A stretch of DNA of 44,589 nt from JBDTNQ01 sp039933635 (GTDB taxonomy: Bacteria > Acidobacteriota > Vicinamibacteria > Vicinamibacterales > SCN-69-37), in assembly GCA_039933635.1 (NCBI GenBank), contig JBDTNQ010000021.1, positions 1-44,589 of the forward strand, given 5' to 3'. Below the pieces are notes generated by a model. It saw nothing but the letters and a program-made list of their open reading frames with translations. It had not been told where the DNA came from and made no database searches. The position numbers and the translations under genes were made by a program. Below, piece after piece: positions 34,081 through 42,166 of this stretch (position 1 is its first letter; each line of letters opens with the position of its first letter).

Positions 34081-36312
34081 CTAAGCCCGGTTGGGAGATC
34101 GCTGATAGTACTTGCCGTATTCCTTCCGATAGTACGGCGAGTAGTAATAGGAGTGGCGCTGCACGTTGACGCGGTTGAGGACGGCGCCGATGAACTTCGC
34201 GCCCGCGCCGCGCAACTGGTCCACCGCCGCGGCGGCGTTCTGACGGGGCGTCATCTCGGAGCCGACAACGAAGATCACACCGCCTGCCGCGTTGGCCACC
34301 ACGGCCGCGTCTGTGACAGGCATCACCGGCGGCGCGTCGATGATCACCCAGTCGTAGCGGCCCTTGAGCTCCGCGATCAGCGCCTGGTAGCGCGGCGAGA
34401 CCAGCAGTTCGACCGGATTCGGCGGGATGTGTCCGGCGCCGATGAAGGTCAAGTTCGGCACCGACGTCGCGCGCTCCGCATCGGCCAGCGACGCCTCGCC
34501 GACGAGGACGTTCGAGAGGCCCGGCTCCTGCGAGCGTCCGAGCGCCTCGTGCATGCGCGGCCGACGCATGTCGGCATCGACAACGATCGTGCGCTGCCCG
34601 GCCTGCGCCAACGTGATGGCGAGGCTGCTCGAGACGAGCGTCTTGCCCTCGTGCGGCCCGGTGCTCGTCACGACAATCGTGCGCGCCTTCTCATCGGGGG
34701 TCGAAAAGAGGACTGCCGTACGGACGGCGCGGATGGCCTCGGAGAACGCCGGCGGCGTGTCAGGGTCGAGGATGGGGGCTTCGCCGTTCTTCTCGGCGCC
34801 CGCGAACAGCGGGATCATGCCGAGGAACGGCAGCTGCAAGTGCGTCTTGATTTCCTCCGGCACCTTGATGCGGCTGTCCAAATACTCGAAGCCAAAGGCG
34901 AGCGCCAGCGCCAGCAGGCTCCCGCCCAACGCCGCCACCATCAGATCGCGGCTGGTCTGCGGCAGGATCGGCGCGGCGGGGACCTCGGCGCGATCGAGGA
35001 CCTGGATATTGGACCCGCGGTATTCGCCCGCTGCGCCCGTCTCCTTGGCGCGCGTCATCAGGTTCTCGTAGAGCTGGCGGTTGCTCGTGGCCTCGCGCTC
35101 GAGCTGCGCATAGTCCAGCATCTTGCGGTCGAGCCCGAGGGACTCGCGCTGTTGCGCGTCGAGGCTCTGCTGCAAGCCATCTTCTTTCTGCTTCGCCGCG
35201 ACGAACTCCGCGCGAATGGAGCCGACGACCTTGTCGATCTCCGACGAGAGATCCTGCCGCGCCGCATCGATCTGCCGGCCGAGGTTCTGCATGACCGGAT
35301 AGGCCGGTCCGTATTGCGCACTGAGCTTTGTGCGCTCGCTCTCTTTCTGCGCCAGGTCCGCCTTGAGCTTCTGCACGACAGGGCTGGCCATCACGGCGGG
35401 GAACGCATCGAGCGGCTCACCACGCTGCTGCAGATCCTCCAGCGTCTTGTAGTTGGCTTCCTTCCCCATCCGCTCGATGCGCGCCTGGACGAGCTGCTGA
35501 TTGATCGCGTTCAGCTTCTGGACGACGATGTTCTGCTTGTCGTCGACCGAGCCCGCGTTGTGCTGCTCCTTGTATTGCTGCAGGCGGGCTTCGCTGTTCT
35601 CGACGAGCTTGCGCTGCTCTTCGAGCTGGCTGGTCAGCCAGCTGTTGGTCTGCGTCGTCGCCTGCATGCGGAACTCGAGGTTCTGCTTGATGTACTGATC
35701 CGCAATGACGTTGGCCGCCGCGGCGGCATATTCCGGATCCGGCGAACGGAACTTCACATCCACCAGGCGTGAATTGCGGATCGGCGTGACCGTGATGCCC
35801 CCAAGAACGCGATCCGCCTGTGCCGAGACATAGGCCGTATGCGCGCCAGCCGCGTCAGAAGGCGCGGACGTCGACGGAGGCGGCGTCCGGGCAAACACGC
35901 CGGCCGCCGCCGAGATCGCGCGTCCCGCGAGATCGCTCAGGCTGAACGAGATCCCGCTCTCCTTCGGCACTCGCTCGACCCGCGTGGACAAGGCATCGGC
36001 GGTGCGCACGGCCAGGGCGCGGCTTTGAAGGATGCGGTACTGCGTCGGATAGAAGTCGTCCTGATACCAGGAATCGCGATCCTCGAGCACGGTGTTGAGC
36101 GAGGTCGCGCGCCGCGCGTCCTTCTCGATCATGAGCTGCGTGCGCGCTTCATAGACGGGCACGGTGCGCACCGACCCAATCGCCCCGGACAGGAATACGA
36201 GCAGGAATCCGGACAGCGCGACCCAGCGCCGCTTGGACAGCACGCGCAGGTAGTCCGTGGGATGCCACGCACTCTTCGACGTCAGACCCGACGAGACAGG
36301 ATGATGAGCCAT
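34081..36312 (-). CDS. wzc: Wzc-type polysaccharide co-polymerase and tyrosine kinase
   Basis: A 743-residue inner-membrane PCP-2a protein. The Wzz domain spans two membrane helices (first near 30-50, second near 435-455), with long coiled-coil helices between. The C-terminal BY-kinase has Walker A TGPHEGKTLVSSSLA, Walker A' VVDADMRRP and Walker B WVIIDAPP. The last 25 residues hold a tyrosine cluster (SYYYSPYYRKEYGKYYQ) for autophosphorylation. It controls chain length and export with Wza. I chose ATG 36312, 13 bases after wza ends, over a longer form reaching into wza. Confidence 0.94.
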   Translation of the reverse strand: MAHHPVSSGLTSKSAWHPTDYLRVLSKRRWVALSGFLLVFLSGAIGSVRTVPVYEARTQLMIEKDARRATSLNTVLEDRDSWYQDDFYPTQYRILQSRALAVRTADALSTRVERVPKESGISFSLSDLAGRAISAAAGVFARTPPPSTSAPSDAAGAHTAYVSAQADRVLGGITVTPIRNSRLVDVKFRSPDPEYAAAAANVIADQYIKQNLEFRMQATTQTNSWLTSQLEEQRKLVENSEARLQQYKEQHNAGSVDDKQNIVVQKLNAINQQLVQARIERMGKEANYKTLEDLQQRGEPLDAFPAVMASPVVQKLKADLAQKESERTKLSAQYGPAYPVMQNLGRQIDAARQDLSSEIDKVVGSIRAEFVAAKQKEDGLQQSLDAQQRESLGLDRKMLDYAQLEREATSNRQLYENLMTRAKETGAAGEYRGSNIQVLDRAEVPAAPILPQTSRDLMVAALGGSLLALALAFGFEYLDSRIKVPEEIKTHLQLPFLGMIPLFAGAEKNGEAPILDPDTPPAFSEAIRAVRTAVLFSTPDEKARTIVVTSTGPHEGKTLVSSSLAITLAQAGQRTIVVDADMRRPRMHEALGRSQEPGLSNVLVGEASLADAERATSVPNLTFIGAGHIPPNPVELLVSPRYQALIAELKGRYDWVIIDAPPVMPVTDAAVVANAAGGVIFVVGSEMTPRQNAAAAVDQLRGAGAKFIGAVLNRVNVQRHSYYYSPYYRKEYGKYYQRSPNRA

Positions 36313-36325
36313 GTGTTGGTGGCCT

Positions 36326-37159
36326 CTACATGAACCGTTTCGGAACGGTGATTGTATCGCCGGGCTGGATAATCGTCTTATCCAGATCGATCTTGTCGAG
36401 CTTCTTGCCATTGCGCAGCACGCGCACGCGATTCACGGCGCCCAGTTCGCTGACGCCGCCCGCCAGGGACAGCGCCTGCCGCAGCGTCGTGCCGGCCTCG
36501 ATCGTGTAGCCGCCGGGACGGCTGACCTGGCCGTCGATGTAGACCTGCCGCGCCTTACTGACCACGATCCGGTCGCCGTCTTGAACGAGGGCCGACGTCC
36601 CGAACTCGCCGCTCTCGATCTGCCTGCGGCTGAGGGCCACCACGTCGTCGTCGTCCGCCCTCGCCGGCGGTCCGGTGGCCGGCGACGCGCCGGTTTTCGG
36701 CGCGCGAATCAGCAGGACCTCGTCCCCGGCGTCGGCGCTGGCGCCACCTGCTTTGATCAGGGCGCTGAACACCGTGAGATCGCCTGCGAACTGGAACTCG
36801 CCCTTGTTGTTCACCGCACCCGAAACGGTCACGGTCTTGTTCGCCGTCTGCTGGAGGTCCACAGTCACCTGCGGACTGCCCACGAGCACCTGCGCCGCCA
36901 CGAGCCGGCGGCCCAAAGCCTCGCCGAACTCACGCGTCGTCAGGCCCTGGGCCTTGACCCGGCCGACATACGGATAGTCGATCGCGCCGTCGGCGTCGAC
37001 GACGAATGGGCCGGTCGGGAGTTCCGTACCGATGACCTGCACCCGGACCTGATCGCGAACCGCGATCTTCGGCGCCGTCTGCTGCGCCGCCAGGACGCCC
37101 ATCCAGGCCGTCGACAGCGCAAGCGCCAGCGTCATCTTGCCCCACGTTCTAGAAGCCAT
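36326..37159 (-). CDS. Wza-type polysaccharide export protein
   Basis: A 277-residue outer-membrane polysaccharide export protein. A signal peptide (hydrophobic residues 9-22, cleavage after VLA) is followed by the Poly_export domain (IAVRDQVRVQVIGTELPTG ... YPYVGRVKAQGLT) and two SLBB-type regions (VSGAVNNKGEFQ and IDGQVSRPGGYTIEAG). No lipobox Cys is present, so unlike E. coli Wza it is not a lipoprotein. It is also shorter and may lack the final amphipathic helix that forms the outer-membrane pore, which the neighbouring barrel protein could replace. Its start overlaps the barrel gene by 11 bases. Confidence 0.9.
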   Translation of the reverse strand: MASRTWGKMTLALALSTAWMGVLAAQQTAPKIAVRDQVRVQVIGTELPTGPFVVDADGAIDYPYVGRVKAQGLTTREFGEALGRRLVAAQVLVGSPQVTVDLQQTANKTVTVSGAVNNKGEFQFAGDLTVFSALIKAGGASADAGDEVLLIRAPKTGASPATGPPARADDDDVVALSRRQIESGEFGTSALVQDGDRIVVSKARQVYIDGQVSRPGGYTIEAGTTLRQALSLAGGVSELGAVNRVRVLRNGKKLDKIDLDKTIIQPGDTITVPKRFM

Positions 37160-38369
37160 ACGTCAGCGAACCTCCGACACGTACACCCTGATACCCGCGT
37201 CCAGCCTGGGTCGACCGGCGCATCGCCCTGTTCACGTCGATGCCCACGCGCACGTTCGTGCCGAGCCGACGGCCGACGCCGCCCCCAATGACGTTGATAT
37301 GGTCCCGCCGGCCGTCTGCGACCGTTCCGGCGGCCGTCGTCAACGCCTGATAGTCGAGCGTCGTTCTCGACCCGCGCGCCACGATGTCAAATCCCCCGCC
37401 GAGCGCCTGGGTTACCGAGGCCGTCACGCCGGTCGAAACGAAATACGGATCCGACGTCTCGTACGAGTAGTCGACGTCACGCATCACGGCCAGGGTCCAT
37501 CGCGTCAAATCACGCATAACGTAGGCGAGGTCGACGTCGGCGATGAGGCCTTGGAACGGCGGCAGGTCGGTGCTCCGCGGCGTAAATCGACGCACACCCA
37601 TCGTGGCTGTGCCCGAGATCAGCGCGAGCGGCTTGAACACCAGGCCGCCAGTGAACGCTGCCGTGTCGGCGTTCCGCAGCGGGCTCCGCAGAAAGCGGTC
37701 CCGTCGCGCCGCGGTCTCCGCGACCAAGGTCGTCAGCGGCGTCAGCAGATACCGGCCCGTGAGCGTCGTTTCCGTCTCGCGCCGGCTCAACGCGTCATCG
37801 AGGCTCACGTCGCGGAACTGCTGGTCATCGAAGTCAAGATGCCGCCGCTCCTGCGCGATGTCGAGCGTCAGCTTGGCGCCGATGTTGGCTCGCACGCCGC
37901 CGTCGACGCGCCTGGTGTGCCGACGGACCCGCGCGTCCAGATCCACGTTAAGCCGCTGACGTGTCTGCTCGATCGCGCCGCCGACGTGTGGAACGAGCCG
38001 GCCGAGGTCGACATCGGCCCGCGCCGTCTGCGACGCATCGAACGACCGCTGCGACGATGACTTGCGGAAGTAGTTCCAGTCGAGGGAAGACGTCCCGCTC
38101 GCGCCAAGCCGGCCGGCGCGCAGCCAGGAGTCGAGCGCGGGGCCGATCGCGAACGTCGTGTCACGCTGCTCGTTGATCTCGTTGTTGAAGACGTTCGTAT
38201 CGACGCCCACGTCACGAATGTTCAGTCGTGGGTCGAGCGCCAGCGCGCCGAGATGGATGCGGGCAGTACTCGCACCATCCGGCGCGGGCGTCTGCGCCCG
38301 GGCGGCGGCGGCGCAGACAACGCCGGCGGCCACGATGGTGGCGATGAAGGCTGGGGACTTCACGAGCAA
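37149..38369 (-). CDS. Outer-membrane beta-barrel protein (BBP2-type)
   Basis: A protein of up to 406 residues with a signal peptide (cleavage after ARA near residue 25) and then about 18 alternating amphipathic strands, closing with LTYGF whose terminal Phe is the outer-membrane barrel signature. The segment DPRLNIRDVGVDTNVFNNE near the start of the mature protein is typical of exopolysaccharide-associated BBP2 barrels. Together with Wza it probably forms the outer-membrane exit. The start is TTG 38369 or GTG 38363, neither with a strong Shine-Dalgarno sequence. Confidence 0.82.
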   Translation of the reverse strand: MLVKSPAFIATIVAAGVVCAAAARAQTPAPDGASTARIHLGALALDPRLNIRDVGVDTNVFNNEINEQRDTTFAIGPALDSWLRAGRLGASGTSSLDWNYFRKSSSQRSFDASQTARADVDLGRLVPHVGGAIEQTRQRLNVDLDARVRRHTRRVDGGVRANIGAKLTLDIAQERRHLDFDDQQFRDVSLDDALSRRETETTLTGRYLLTPLTTLVAETAARRDRFLRSPLRNADTAAFTGGLVFKPLALISGTATMGVRRFTPRSTDLPPFQGLIADVDLAYVMRDLTRWTLAVMRDVDYSYETSDPYFVSTGVTASVTQALGGGFDIVARGSRTTLDYQALTTAAGTVADGRRDHINVIGGGVGRRLGTNVRVGIDVNRAMRRSTQAGRGYQGVRVGGSLTYGF

Positions 38370-38383
38370 TTCACGATGACAGA

Positions 38384-38448
38384 CCGCGCGGAACGCGCGG
38401 CGACGGACCCGTGCGGAACACTCGAGGACCCGCGCGCCCGGGCGCGCG
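38384..38448. other. Two GC hairpins before the barrel gene
   Basis: The 90 bases between the small secreted protein gene and the barrel gene hold two strong inverted repeats: CCGCGCG-GAA-CGCGCGG (38384-38400) and the perfect 18-base palindrome CGCGCGCCCGGGCGCGCG (38431-38448). On the transcribed minus strand neither is followed by a T-run, so intrinsic termination is unlikely. They could attenuate transcription, stabilise mRNA ends or set the ratio between the secreted protein and the exporter. Confidence 0.5.
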
Positions 38449-38459
38449 AGGGACGGTGA

Positions 38460-38897
38460 CTACTTGCTGGCGCTTTCGGTCGCGACGGCGACGGCCGCGA
38501 CCGTGCCGGCACCGGCTGCCAGCAGCCAGAGGGCCGCGGGCGCGACGCCGCAATCAATATTCACGTTGGAGCGATTGGCCGCGTTGGGCATCAAGGGATA
38601 CGGCCCCTCGGTGCAGATGATCTTCCTGTCCTTCACTTCATAAAGCTCGACGAGAAAGCGGCGCGACACCTGGAGGTTCGCGAACGAAAACAGCCCCTTG
38701 TCATCCAGCGGTGCGGTGCCGACGAGTTGGCCGGACTCCGCGTCGCGTAGTTGCACGCTGTAGTTCGTGTACGGCTTCTTGGCTTCGTCCGTGGCTTTGC
38801 CGCTGATCGACCCGGTCACCTGCTGGGCCAGCGCGGGCGAAATACCAATCACCAGCAGCGCAGCCAAACCGGCGGCCACTCCACGTTGAATCACCAT
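38460..38897 (-). CDS. Small secreted protein with CnaB/transthyretin-like fold
   Basis: A 145-residue exported protein. The signal peptide (hydrophobic 7-22, cleavage after ALA at 24) is followed by QQVTGSISGKATDEAKKPY, then SVQLRDAESGQLVGTAPLDD and GLFSFANLQVSRRFLVELYE, a beta-sandwich pattern like carboxypeptidase-regulatory or CnaB-like domains. A C-terminal hydrophobic segment, LWLLAAGAGTVAAVAVA, may anchor it. ATG 38897 has GAGAGG 6 bases upstream. It is the first gene of the polysaccharide run, so a role in glycan attachment or envelope assembly is possible; unknown. Confidence 0.7.
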   Translation of the reverse strand: MVIQRGVAAGLAALLVIGISPALAQQVTGSISGKATDEAKKPYTNYSVQLRDAESGQLVGTAPLDDKGLFSFANLQVSRRFLVELYEVKDRKIICTEGPYPLMPNAANRSNVNIDCGVAPAALWLLAAGAGTVAAVAVATESASK

Positions 38898-38932
38898 GAT
38901 GTGCCTCTCGCTTTCCTGAGCGCCATCAGCCG

Positions 38933-38956
38933 GTCGGGGTGACACGCACCCCCGAC
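38933..38956 (-). other. Stable hairpin in the regulator-EPS intergenic region
   Basis: Between the regulator gene and the secreted-protein gene, GTCGGGGTG (38933-38941) and CACCCCCGAC (38947-38956) form a 9-pair stem with one bulged base and a 5-base loop. It lies on the minus-strand transcript about 35 bases before the start codon of the secreted protein. No T-run follows, so it is not a clear intrinsic terminator. It may separate regulator and exopolysaccharide transcription or shape the leader. Confidence 0.45.
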
Positions 38957-38975
38957 GGGCCCCTCGCGCCGCTTG

Positions 38976-39004
38976 ATCGTGGGCCAACGTCTCGTGCCTG
39001 TCAA
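38976..39004 (-). promoter_or_regulatory. Possible sigma-70-type promoter for the polysaccharide operon
   Basis: On the minus strand, TTGACA (39004-38999) is a perfect -35 and is followed after 17 bases by CACGAT (38981-38976), a poor -10 with three matches. It lies 80-110 bases before the secreted-protein start, in the only sizeable gap upstream of the polysaccharide genes. I found no TGGC-N8-TGCA sigma-54 site here, although the adjacent gene encodes a bEBP-like regulator. Confidence 0.3.
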
Positions 39005-39025
39005 GATCGTCGTCACTCGGTACGA

Positions 39026-40441
39026 CTACGGACGCCGCGGCGACAACAACGTCTTGTCGACCTTCAACTGCCTGACCTTGCGATAGAGGTTCGTCCGCTG
39101 GATCCCCAGCGCCCTGGCGGCTTCGGCGACGCGTCCGTGATGCCGCCTCAGCGCGGCCGAAATACACTCGCGCTCGAAGTGGCGGCGCGCCTCGCGAAGA
39201 GTCATTATCGCGTCGACGCGCGGCGTCAGCGTGTCAAGATGTGCGTGCGCGAGCACATCGTCGAGATGGACGACCAGCCCACGCGCCGCGCACGCCGTCG
39301 TCTCCGCCAGCGCCGCCAAATCATCGAGGTTCCGCGGCCAGGGCAAGGCCGCGAGCAAGGCCAGGGCCGATCGGCTGAACTGCCGCGCCGGCAAACCGCG
39401 ACGGCGGCAGGCCTCGTCGAGACAATGCGCCGCCAGCCGCGGAATATCCGACGAGCGGCGCTTCAACGACGGCAAGTCAATGTGGGATACCAGGCGATCC
39501 GCCAGATCGCGTCGCAGGCGCCCGTCGGCAACCGCGGCCGGCACGCTCCCATCGAGCGCGGCGACGATGCGGACCTCGAGCACGAACGCGTGGCCGTCAT
39601 CGTCCACGCCCTCGCGATCGCGCAGCACCCGAGCGAGCCGCCCCTGCACACGGGCCGGCGCGTCCACGAGTTGCTCGATGAAGAGCGTTCCCCGCGCGCC
39701 GCGGCGAATCGCCCCGGCGGCCGACACGCGCTCCGCGGTCACCTGATCGTCATGCCGGGTCGCCACATTGCCGAAGAGCTGCTGCTCCAGGTCGTCTGGC
39801 GCCTGGCCGCAGATCACGCGAATATACGCATCGGGCGCATCGCCGGCTCGTGCGTGAATCGCCTCAGCCACAAGCTCATGGCCGCTGCCGATCTCGCCGC
39901 ACACCGCCACACCATGACGCACGGCGGACGCGGCAATCACCGTGTCCCGCACGCCCCGCATCGCTGGCGATTCCAGGAACCAATCACACCCTCCGTCGGG
40001 ACTGGCGCAGACCGTGGCGCCGGCCATCGCCGCGCGATCCCGATGATGCGCCACGATTGAGGCCAGATCGGCGGGCTCGAAGGGCCACGGCAGCAGATCG
40101 ACAATCCCCGCTTGCAGCGCTTCGGCCGCAGCAATCGCGTTTGCGGGCTCAACGATGCCGATGATCGGGAGATCGGGATGACGCGCGCGTACGAGGCGGA
40201 TGGTTGTGACGGCCGCCCGGTCGCTCGCGAGATCAATGAGCACCGGCCGGAAACGCCGTTCAGCCAGGAGGCGGAGCGCTTCAGCGGCGTCCGCGGCAAC
40301 CGTCGCGGGCATGCCCACGCGCGACAGCCGCTCGGCCAGCGACGGCCGCGGATGCCCAGGCGCCTGAACGTACAACAGACCGGGGGCGCTGTCCGTGGAG
40401 CGCTCGCCTGATACGACCGGACGTGACGTGGTGACTGTCAT
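39026..40441 (-). CDS. bEBP-like regulator with degenerate AAA+ domain
   Basis: A 471-residue protein laid out like an NtrC-family regulator. Residues about 20-130 form a receiver-like domain; D70 (VLID) could be the phospho-site, but the N-terminal acidic pair is missing and the usual Lys before Pro-Phe is Trp (LLPWPF). The AAA+ domain (about 153-395) has GEIGSGHE at 182-189, so the Walker A Lys is His188. Walker B reads GTLFIEQL instead of GTLFLDEI. The GAFTGA loop for sigma-54 contact is absent. The C-terminal Fis-type helix-turn-helix, HHGRVAEAARALGIQRTNLY, is intact. It should still bind DNA but probably neither hydrolyses ATP nor activates sigma-54. The ATG is in an ATGA overlap with the lipoprotein gene. 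Confidence 0.85.
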   Translation of the reverse strand: MTVTTSRPVVSGERSTDSAPGLLYVQAPGHPRPSLAERLSRVGMPATVAADAAEALRLLAERRFRPVLIDLASDRAAVTTIRLVRARHPDLPIIGIVEPANAIAAAEALQAGIVDLLPWPFEPADLASIVAHHRDRAAMAGATVCASPDGGCDWFLESPAMRGVRDTVIAASAVRHGVAVCGEIGSGHELVAEAIHARAGDAPDAYIRVICGQAPDDLEQQLFGNVATRHDDQVTAERVSAAGAIRRGARGTLFIEQLVDAPARVQGRLARVLRDREGVDDDGHAFVLEVRIVAALDGSVPAAVADGRLRRDLADRLVSHIDLPSLKRRSSDIPRLAAHCLDEACRRRGLPARQFSRSALALLAALPWPRNLDDLAALAETTACAARGLVVHLDDVLAHAHLDTLTPRVDAIMTLREARRHFERECISAALRRHHGRVAEAARALGIQRTNLYRKVRQLKVDKTLLSPRRP

Positions 40442-41061
40442 CAGCGCGAGCCTCCTCGGTTCCCTTTTGCGGGTGCCGCGGTTGGAGGCGCGACGGTGAA
40501 CTGGCCGTCGCCATCCGGATCGACTTCGACACGCGTCATCGATCCGTCGGCGCTGTAAACGAGACGACGCGTCGGGGTGCCGCGTCCGGTGAGGTCGAGG
40601 TCCACGCGGACCAGACGCCCGCCCTCGTAGGTTTCCCACTTGTCCGGCCGGCCGTCGGCGTCCGTGTCCTCGTCAACGCTGATGAGCACGCCGCGCGCGT
40701 AGCGTTCGTGCCTCGTAACGGCCTCGACGTCGACCCCATTGGCTTCCTCGGCCCGCTCGATGATCGTCGGAGAGCCGTCGACCCGCGGCGGACTGTAGTA
40801 CTCCCAGCGGTCGGGCCGGCCGTCGCCGTTACGATCAATCTGAATCCTCGTGATTCGCGTGCCGCTCATGAACGCCCACGTGTCCGGCTTGCCGTCGCCG
40901 TTCCGATCAGAGACCAACTGCTCGAGTTGACCGCTGGCCTGGTTGTACACAGGTGTCGGCGCGCCAGCCGGTGGCGGCGGCGCGGTACACGACGCGACTG
41001 CGCCGGCCCAGGCGGCAACGACCAGCTGGCGAACTGAATTTCGAGCCGTGAACCCGAGCAT
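40441..41061 (-). CDS. Lipoprotein with acidic Ca-binding-like repeats
   Basis: A 206-residue predicted lipoprotein. The N-terminal helix ends in AVASC, a lipobox with the lipidated Cys at residue 25, then a Pro/Ala-rich linker. Three copies of an acidic motif follow: DRNGDGKPDTW (52-62), DRNGDGRPDRW (76-86) and DTDADGRPDKW (132-142), with a weaker DPDGDGQF at 181-188. These resemble thrombospondin type-3 or dockerin-like Ca-binding loops. It is coupled to the regulator gene by an ATGA overlap, so the pair may sense and report an envelope condition. The perfect AGGAGG lies unusually far (13 bases) from the ATG. Confidence 0.8.
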   Translation of the reverse strand: MLGFTARNSVRQLVVAAWAGAVASCTAPPPPAGAPTPVYNQASGQLEQLVSDRNGDGKPDTWAFMSGTRITRIQIDRNGDGRPDRWEYYSPPRVDGSPTIIERAEEANGVDVEAVTRHERYARGVLISVDEDTDADGRPDKWETYEGGRLVRVDLDLTGRGTPTRRLVYSADGSMTRVEVDPDGDGQFTVAPPTAAPAKGNRGGSR

Positions 41062-41062
41062 C

Positions 41063-41076
41063 GTGAACCGTGAACC
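41063..41076. repeat. 7-bp tandem duplication in the lipoprotein leader
   Basis: GTGAACC is repeated twice without a gap (41063-41069, 41070-41076), and a related copy lies just inside the gene near 41047. On the transcribed strand this reads GGTTCAC-GGTTCAC between the Shine-Dalgarno AGGAGG and the ATG. Removing one unit would bring the spacing from 13 to 6 bases, close to ideal. It looks like a slippage event that lowers, or could vary, translation. Confidence 0.6.
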
Positions 41077-41093
41077 TCCTAGAGCTTCGCCCT

Positions 41094-41196
41094 CTCACTT
41101 ACAGGTGAGGACCAGGATTCCCCTCGAGGACGCCGGAGACGGCCAGGGCGGCCCATGGACGCGCGGCCCGGAGCGATTCCGGAGCGTTCCCGGAGC
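41094..41196. promoter_or_regulatory. Phased direct repeats and inverted repeat upstream of the lipoprotein gene
   Basis: In the 308-base gap between the TerC gene and the lipoprotein gene, the heptamer CCGGAGC occurs three times at exactly 11-base steps (41168, 41179, 41190), placing the copies on one face of the helix. Nearer the gene, CTCAC-TTACAG-GTGAG (41094-41109) is an inverted repeat. Both look like protein-binding sites for control of the lipoprotein-regulator pair. I see no strong -35/-10 pair. The part from 41200 to 41369 shows nothing else. Confidence 0.45.
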
Positions 41197-41369
41197 AGCA
41201 ACGGCCGTACCCGCAGTTCTGGTCCTCAACGTCTGGATGCGGGCAGACCCCACACCTGCGCTAACTGATTCAACTGTCGCGAGTTCGATACAGGACGTCT
41301 GGAGTGCCGCGCGGCGGCGGCCGCCAACCGTTCCGGGCGACCTGCCACCGGACCGTCAGCGCGGGACAA

Positions 41370-42137
41370 TTATGTAATGACTTCGTCGCTAGGGCGAGTC
41401 CCCGAGTCCGACGGCGGGGGGTGGCGGCGGGCATAGAGGAAGGACACGACGAAGATCACGATGATCAAGGCGATCGACAGCGCCTGAGGGATCTCCCATC
41501 CAATGAGGTGAATCTCGTGCAGGTATTCGGTCACCAGCTTGAGGGCCACCCAGCCAATGATGACGAAAGCCCCGTCGACCAGGGCCGGGTAGCGCCGAAT
41601 CAGCTGCAACAGCTGCCCGACCACGAGCCGCATCGCGATGATCCCGAGCACGCCGCCGGCGAGCACGACGGCCAGTTTCCGGGACATGGCGACGGCCACC
41701 AGGATCGAGTCGATTGAGAATGCGAGGTTGACCAGCTCGACGCGGGCCACCGTGGCCCAGAAGGCCGAGAGGCCGAAGGCTGGCTTGGCCTTAGGCGGCT
41801 CGTGGCGGCTCTCCCCGCTTCCCCGGAAGTGTGACCAGGTCAGGTACGCCAGATAAAGCCCGCCCAGCAGCTTGATCCAGGCCACGGATATCAGGTACGC
41901 GGCGAGCAACGTCGCGAGGACCCGGAACGCAAAACCGCCAATCAGGCCGTATCGCAGCGCCTTCTGGTGGGCCTCGGATGGCAGGCCGAGCACCATGATC
42001 GCCATGACCAGCGCGTTGTCCGCGCTGAGAAGCCCCTCGAGAACGACGAGGAGGCCGATCGTGACGAAATCTGGGGCGTGGAGATCGAAGAACACCCGGA
42101 GTGCTTCAGTATTCGCCGAAAGCGGACCGCCTGTCAC
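41370..42137 (-). CDS. TerC-family membrane protein
   Basis: A 255-residue inner-membrane protein with seven to eight helices. LLVVLEGLLSADNALVMAIM carries the conserved acidic E-x-x-L-S-x-D-N motif, and LVNLAFSIDSILVAVAMS the second one (F-S-x-D-S). These mark TerC proteins, linked to metal (Mn) efflux and metalation of exported proteins. A polar linker near residue 110 separates the halves. The GTG start has GGAGG 9 bases upstream. It is divergent from the hspR operon with 70 bases between. Confidence 0.92.
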   Translation of the reverse strand: MTGGPLSANTEALRVFFDLHAPDFVTIGLLVVLEGLLSADNALVMAIMVLGLPSEAHQKALRYGLIGGFAFRVLATLLAAYLISVAWIKLLGGLYLAYLTWSHFRGSGESRHEPPKAKPAFGLSAFWATVARVELVNLAFSIDSILVAVAMSRKLAVVLAGGVLGIIAMRLVVGQLLQLIRRYPALVDGAFVIIGWVALKLVTEYLHEIHLIGWEIPQALSIALIIVIFVVSFLYARRHPPPSDSGTRPSDEVIT

Positions 42138-42166
42138 GCGGCACCGCCTCCAATTTGAAACATGAC

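Noticed and set aside
34060..35772. A 570-codon open frame on the plus strand
   Set aside because: It is antisense to wzc and its product is a Leu/Arg/Asp-rich shadow with no recognisable domain.
38898..39025. Sigma-54 promoter for the polysaccharide operon
   Set aside because: No GG-N10-GC pair with the TGGCAC/TTGC context was found, and the neighbouring bEBP-like protein lacks GAFTGA.
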